Shown one piece after another: positions 5,420 to 6,810 of a stretch of 6,810 bases of DNA. Made by a program: the position numbers and the translations under genes. Positions within the stretch are counted from its first letter, which is position 1, and each line of letters begins with the position of its first letter. The stretch covers positions 1 to 6,810 of the forward strand of contig MGVN01000150.1 in assembly GCA_001800515.1 (NCBI GenBank). Direction: 5' to 3'. Source of the DNA: Elusimicrobia bacterium RIFOXYB2_FULL_49_7. GTDB taxonomy: Bacteria; Fibrobacterota; OXYB2-FULL-49-7. The notes below the pieces were generated by a model. It did no database searches and had not been told where the DNA came from. It saw nothing but the letters and a program-made list of their open reading frames with translations.

Positions 5420-6616
5420 ATGAACCCAGTTACGGATCACCTCATACCTAAACCGGCCAAGGCCGGAATAAGAGTCTGTAAGTCGCCAGACATCTACGCA
5501 AAAACCGTAGATGTTGGCGACACAGACTCTAAACGTTCCACGGTGGCGGTTTTCAAGACCGCGCCGGAGCGTGTATTGGACGACTACAAACGTTTGATGG
5601 AGGCGGCAGGCCTCAGGGCAAGTCTGGATCCGTCGGTTGGGACCATTGTTAAAAACAACATTTCCTGGCACATCATGTACCCGTCCGCCAACACCACGCC
5701 TTGGCAACTCGAGGCTGTGCTTGCTTATTTGTCGGATTGCAGCTTTAAAGAGGTGGTGGTGGTTCAAAACGAAACCGTGGTGACCAGTGCTGCCAAAGGG
5801 GAGCGGAACAACCGGTATGTGGATATCTACCGTCGCTTTGGAGTCAAGGTGCTGCACAATTTTAAGCCGCAAGAGATGCGTTTTGTCCCTTATCGGCCCA
5901 AGGCCAGAATGAATGTGTTGGATCGCATCTATCCTGATGCCATCCGTATTCCGGATTATTTCATAGGCCGCAACATCGTCCATTTGCCCACGGTCAAGTG
6001 CCATATCTACACCGGCATGACCGGGGCCATGAAAAACGCCTTCGGCGGATTGCTCGACAATTCCCGTCACTATTGCCACAGCCGCATCCATGAGACACTG
6101 GTTGACTTACTGGCCATTCAGCGTGAAATTCATCCGGGTATCTTTACGGTCATGGATGGGACGACTGCCGGCAACGGGCCGGGGCCCCGGACCATGGAAC
6201 CCGTAGAAATGAACGTACTCTTGGCGTCAGCGGATCCGGTGGCTGCGGACGCGGTTTCCTGCCGGCTGATGGGGCTGGAACCTGACAATATCCGCTGTAT
6301 CCGGTTGGCCCATGAACAGGGGCTGGGGTGTGGACGCCTGTCAGACATCCACACCGTGGGGACCCCGCTTTCGGAATTTCGGTTTCAATTCCGGACGGGC
6401 CAGAATTTCGCCAGCCGAACCGGTCGTCTTCTTTGGTTCGGTCCGTTGCGGGCGTTACAGAGGCTGGCCTTTCATACGCCGTTAGTGTATATTTTCATCT
6501 TTGCCTCCGCTTTTTACCACGATCGTTTTTGGTATCCTATCCTCGGTCGGACGCGGGTGGAACGGTGGCTGAAGCGCTCTCCATGGGGAGCGCTGTTTCA
6601 ACGTTACAAGGAGTAA
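5420..6616 (+). CDS. DUF362 domain protein
   Basis: A 398-residue member of the DUF362 family. The domain begins at about residue 42 (VAVFKTAPERVL) and shows VVVVQNETV (112-120), the core KCHIYTGMTGAMKNAFGG (193-210), MDGTTAGNGPGPR (245-257) and LLASADPVAADAVSCRLMGL (267-286), all at expected spacing. Some relatives carry a ferredoxin-like 4Fe-4S domain; none is present here, so any redox role would need a partner. Function is not established for the family. A hydrophobic stretch near the C-terminus (about 354-366, LVYIFIFASAF) may touch the membrane. The start is uncertain: the ATG at 5420 has only a weak GGGAA (5408-5412) upstream, and residues 1-41 have no family counterpart that I recognise. 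Residues 18-37 are exactly the 60-base palindrome at 5471-5530. A GTG at 5543 (residue 42) would start at the domain itself but has no visible ribosome-binding site. The next gene begins 3 bp after the stop, so they are probably co-transcribed. Confidence 0.88.
   Translation: MNPVTDHLIPKPAKAGIRVCKSPDIYAKTVDVGDTDSKRSTVAVFKTAPERVLDDYKRLMEAAGLRASLDPSVGTIVKNNISWHIMYPSANTTPWQLEAVLAYLSDCSFKEVVVVQNETVVTSAAKGERNNRYVDIYRRFGVKVLHNFKPQEMRFVPYRPKARMNVLDRIYPDAIRIPDYFIGRNIVHLPTVKCHIYTGMTGAMKNAFGGLLDNSRHYCHSRIHETLVDLLAIQREIHPGIFTVMDGTTAGNGPGPRTMEPVEMNVLLASADPVAADAVSCRLMGLEPDNIRCIRLAHEQGLGCGRLSDIHTVGTPLSEFRFQFRTGQNFASRTGRLLWFGPLRALQRLAFHTPLVYIFIFASAFYHDRFWYPILGRTRVERWLKRSPWGALFQRYKE
5453..5466. repeat. Short GC-only inverted repeat
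   Basis: CCGGCC (5453-5458), AA, then GGCCGG (5461-5466): a stable hairpin with five pairs around a CAAG loop. It ends 4 bases before the long palindrome, making a tandem pair of hairpins. No T tract follows in either direction, so it is not a factor-independent terminator. Confidence 0.7.
5471..5530. repeat. 60-base near-perfect palindrome (long hairpin)
   Basis: Three successive arms pair: AGAGTCTGT (5471-5479) with ACAGACTCT (5522-5530), GTCGCC (5482-5487) with GGCGAC (5516-5521), and ACATCTACG (5490-5498) with CGTAGATGT (5506-5514). The loop is CAAAAAC (5499-5505). Unpaired are AA at 5480-5481 and one base of AG at 5488-5489, since T5516's neighbour T5515 can pair with one of them. That gives 24-25 pairs in 60 bases, far more than coding sequence produces by accident. 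It spans exactly codons 18-37 of the DUF362 frame as called. No flanking target duplication is evident and no T tract follows on either strand, which argues against an ordinary terminator. It may be a miniature mobile or REP-like palindrome, or a regulatory RNA hairpin. Confidence 0.9.
6608..6613 (+). promoter_or_regulatory. Ribosome-binding site of the sugar-nucleotide gene
   Basis: AAGGAG sits 6 bases before the ATG at 6620 and within the last codons of the DUF362 gene (stop 6614-6616). This near-perfect Shine-Dalgarno fixes the start of the downstream gene and supports translation from a shared transcript. Confidence 0.8.
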
Positions 6617-6619
6617 AGC

Positions 6620-6810
6620 ATGCGCATATTGGTTACGGGCGGTGCCGGTTTCATCGGCTCCCATCTCTGCAGGCGATTGGTGGCCGAAGGTCACGATGTG
6701 ATTTGTTTGGACAATTTCTTCACGGGCAGCAAACGGAATATCACGGATCTGATCGGCGAACCTAATTTCGAGCTTATCCGCCACGATATCATCGAACCCA
6801 TTCTTCTCGA
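6620..6810 (+). CDS. UDP-glucuronate decarboxylase-type NAD-dependent epimerase/dehydratase, N-terminal part (3' end outside window)
   Basis: Only 63 residues are visible. They open with [16 protein letters not shown], the Rossmann-fold dinucleotide-binding motif GxxGxxG (Gly7, Gly10, Gly13) of extended short-chain dehydrogenases. [12 protein letters not shown] (30-41), with Asp31 placed to bind the NAD adenosine ribose, and [11 protein letters not shown] (50-60) are the wording typical of UDP-glucuronate decarboxylases (UDP-xylose synthases), which convert UDP-glucuronate to UDP-xylose in the cytoplasm for polysaccharide or glycoconjugate synthesis. The catalytic SxT and YxxxK residues lie beyond the window, so another sugar-nucleotide epimerase or dehydratase is not fully excluded. 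It starts 3 bp after the DUF362 stop with a strong ribosome-binding site, indicating an operon. Confidence 0.88.
   Translation, partial: MRILVTGGAGFIGSHLCRRLVAEGHDVICLDNFFTGSKRNITDLIGEPNFELIRHDIIEPILL

Noticed and set aside
5440..5545. The hairpin region considered as an integron attC recombination site.
   Set aside because: attC sites need RYYYAAC and GTTRRRY core sites in complementary positions at the ends; the palindrome ends in AGAGTCTGT/ACAGACTCT and no matching pair of cores flanks it.
5417..6091. Long minus-strand open frame opposite the DUF362 gene (224 residues).
   Set aside because: Its sequence is the shadow of a strongly conserved plus-strand coding frame and shows no family motif.

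Overview
The window is ordinary-density bacterial chromosome: seven coding regions (five complete, two cut by the window edges), short intergenic gaps and no rRNA, tRNA, insertion sequence or CRISPR array. No taxonomic marker is present. The mix of a type III glutamine synthetase, a ceramidase-fold hydrolase, a UroD/MtaA-superfamily protein beside an AraC regulator, and a DUF362 protein is what I would expect in the PVC group (Lentisphaerota, Kiritimatiellota, Verrucomicrobiota). That is inference from gene content, not a demonstrated affiliation.

Layout. (1) Bases 1-1514, plus strand: the 3' two thirds of a type III glutamine synthetase (ammonia assimilation). It converges, with 16 bp between stops, on (2) 1531-2826, minus strand: a neutral/alkaline-ceramidase-like hydrolase with its metal ligands apparently intact, an altered nucleophile position and no signal peptide. 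(3) 2981-3886, minus strand: an AraC-family transcription regulator (cupin sensor plus double helix-turn-helix). Between 2 and 3 there is a weak terminator-like hairpin and a possible separate promoter. (4) 3984-5087, plus strand: a UroD/MtaA-fold protein, divergent from the regulator across a 97-bp AT-rich region that holds a good sigma-70-like promoter. (5) 5135-5404, minus strand: an unrecognised 89-residue ORF. (6) 5420-6616, plus strand: a DUF362 protein, followed 3 bp later by (7) 6620-end, plus strand: the start of a UDP-glucuronate decarboxylase-type sugar-nucleotide enzyme, whose ribosome-binding site overlaps the end of gene 6.

How they may work together. Genes 2-4 look like a small locus in which the AraC protein senses a small molecule and controls the divergent UroD-like gene, and perhaps the hydrolase gene behind it. 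The substrate is unknown. Genes 6-7 are probably one transcript; the second makes UDP-xylose for surface polysaccharide or glycoconjugates.

The most unusual signal is a 60-base near-perfect palindrome at 5471-5530. It occupies exactly 20 codons (residues 18-37) of the DUF362 reading frame as called, just after a second, GC-rich hairpin (5453-5466). Either a palindromic element has been accommodated in frame at the N-terminus, or the gene really starts at a GTG downstream (5543) and the hairpins lie in the divergent intergenic region.
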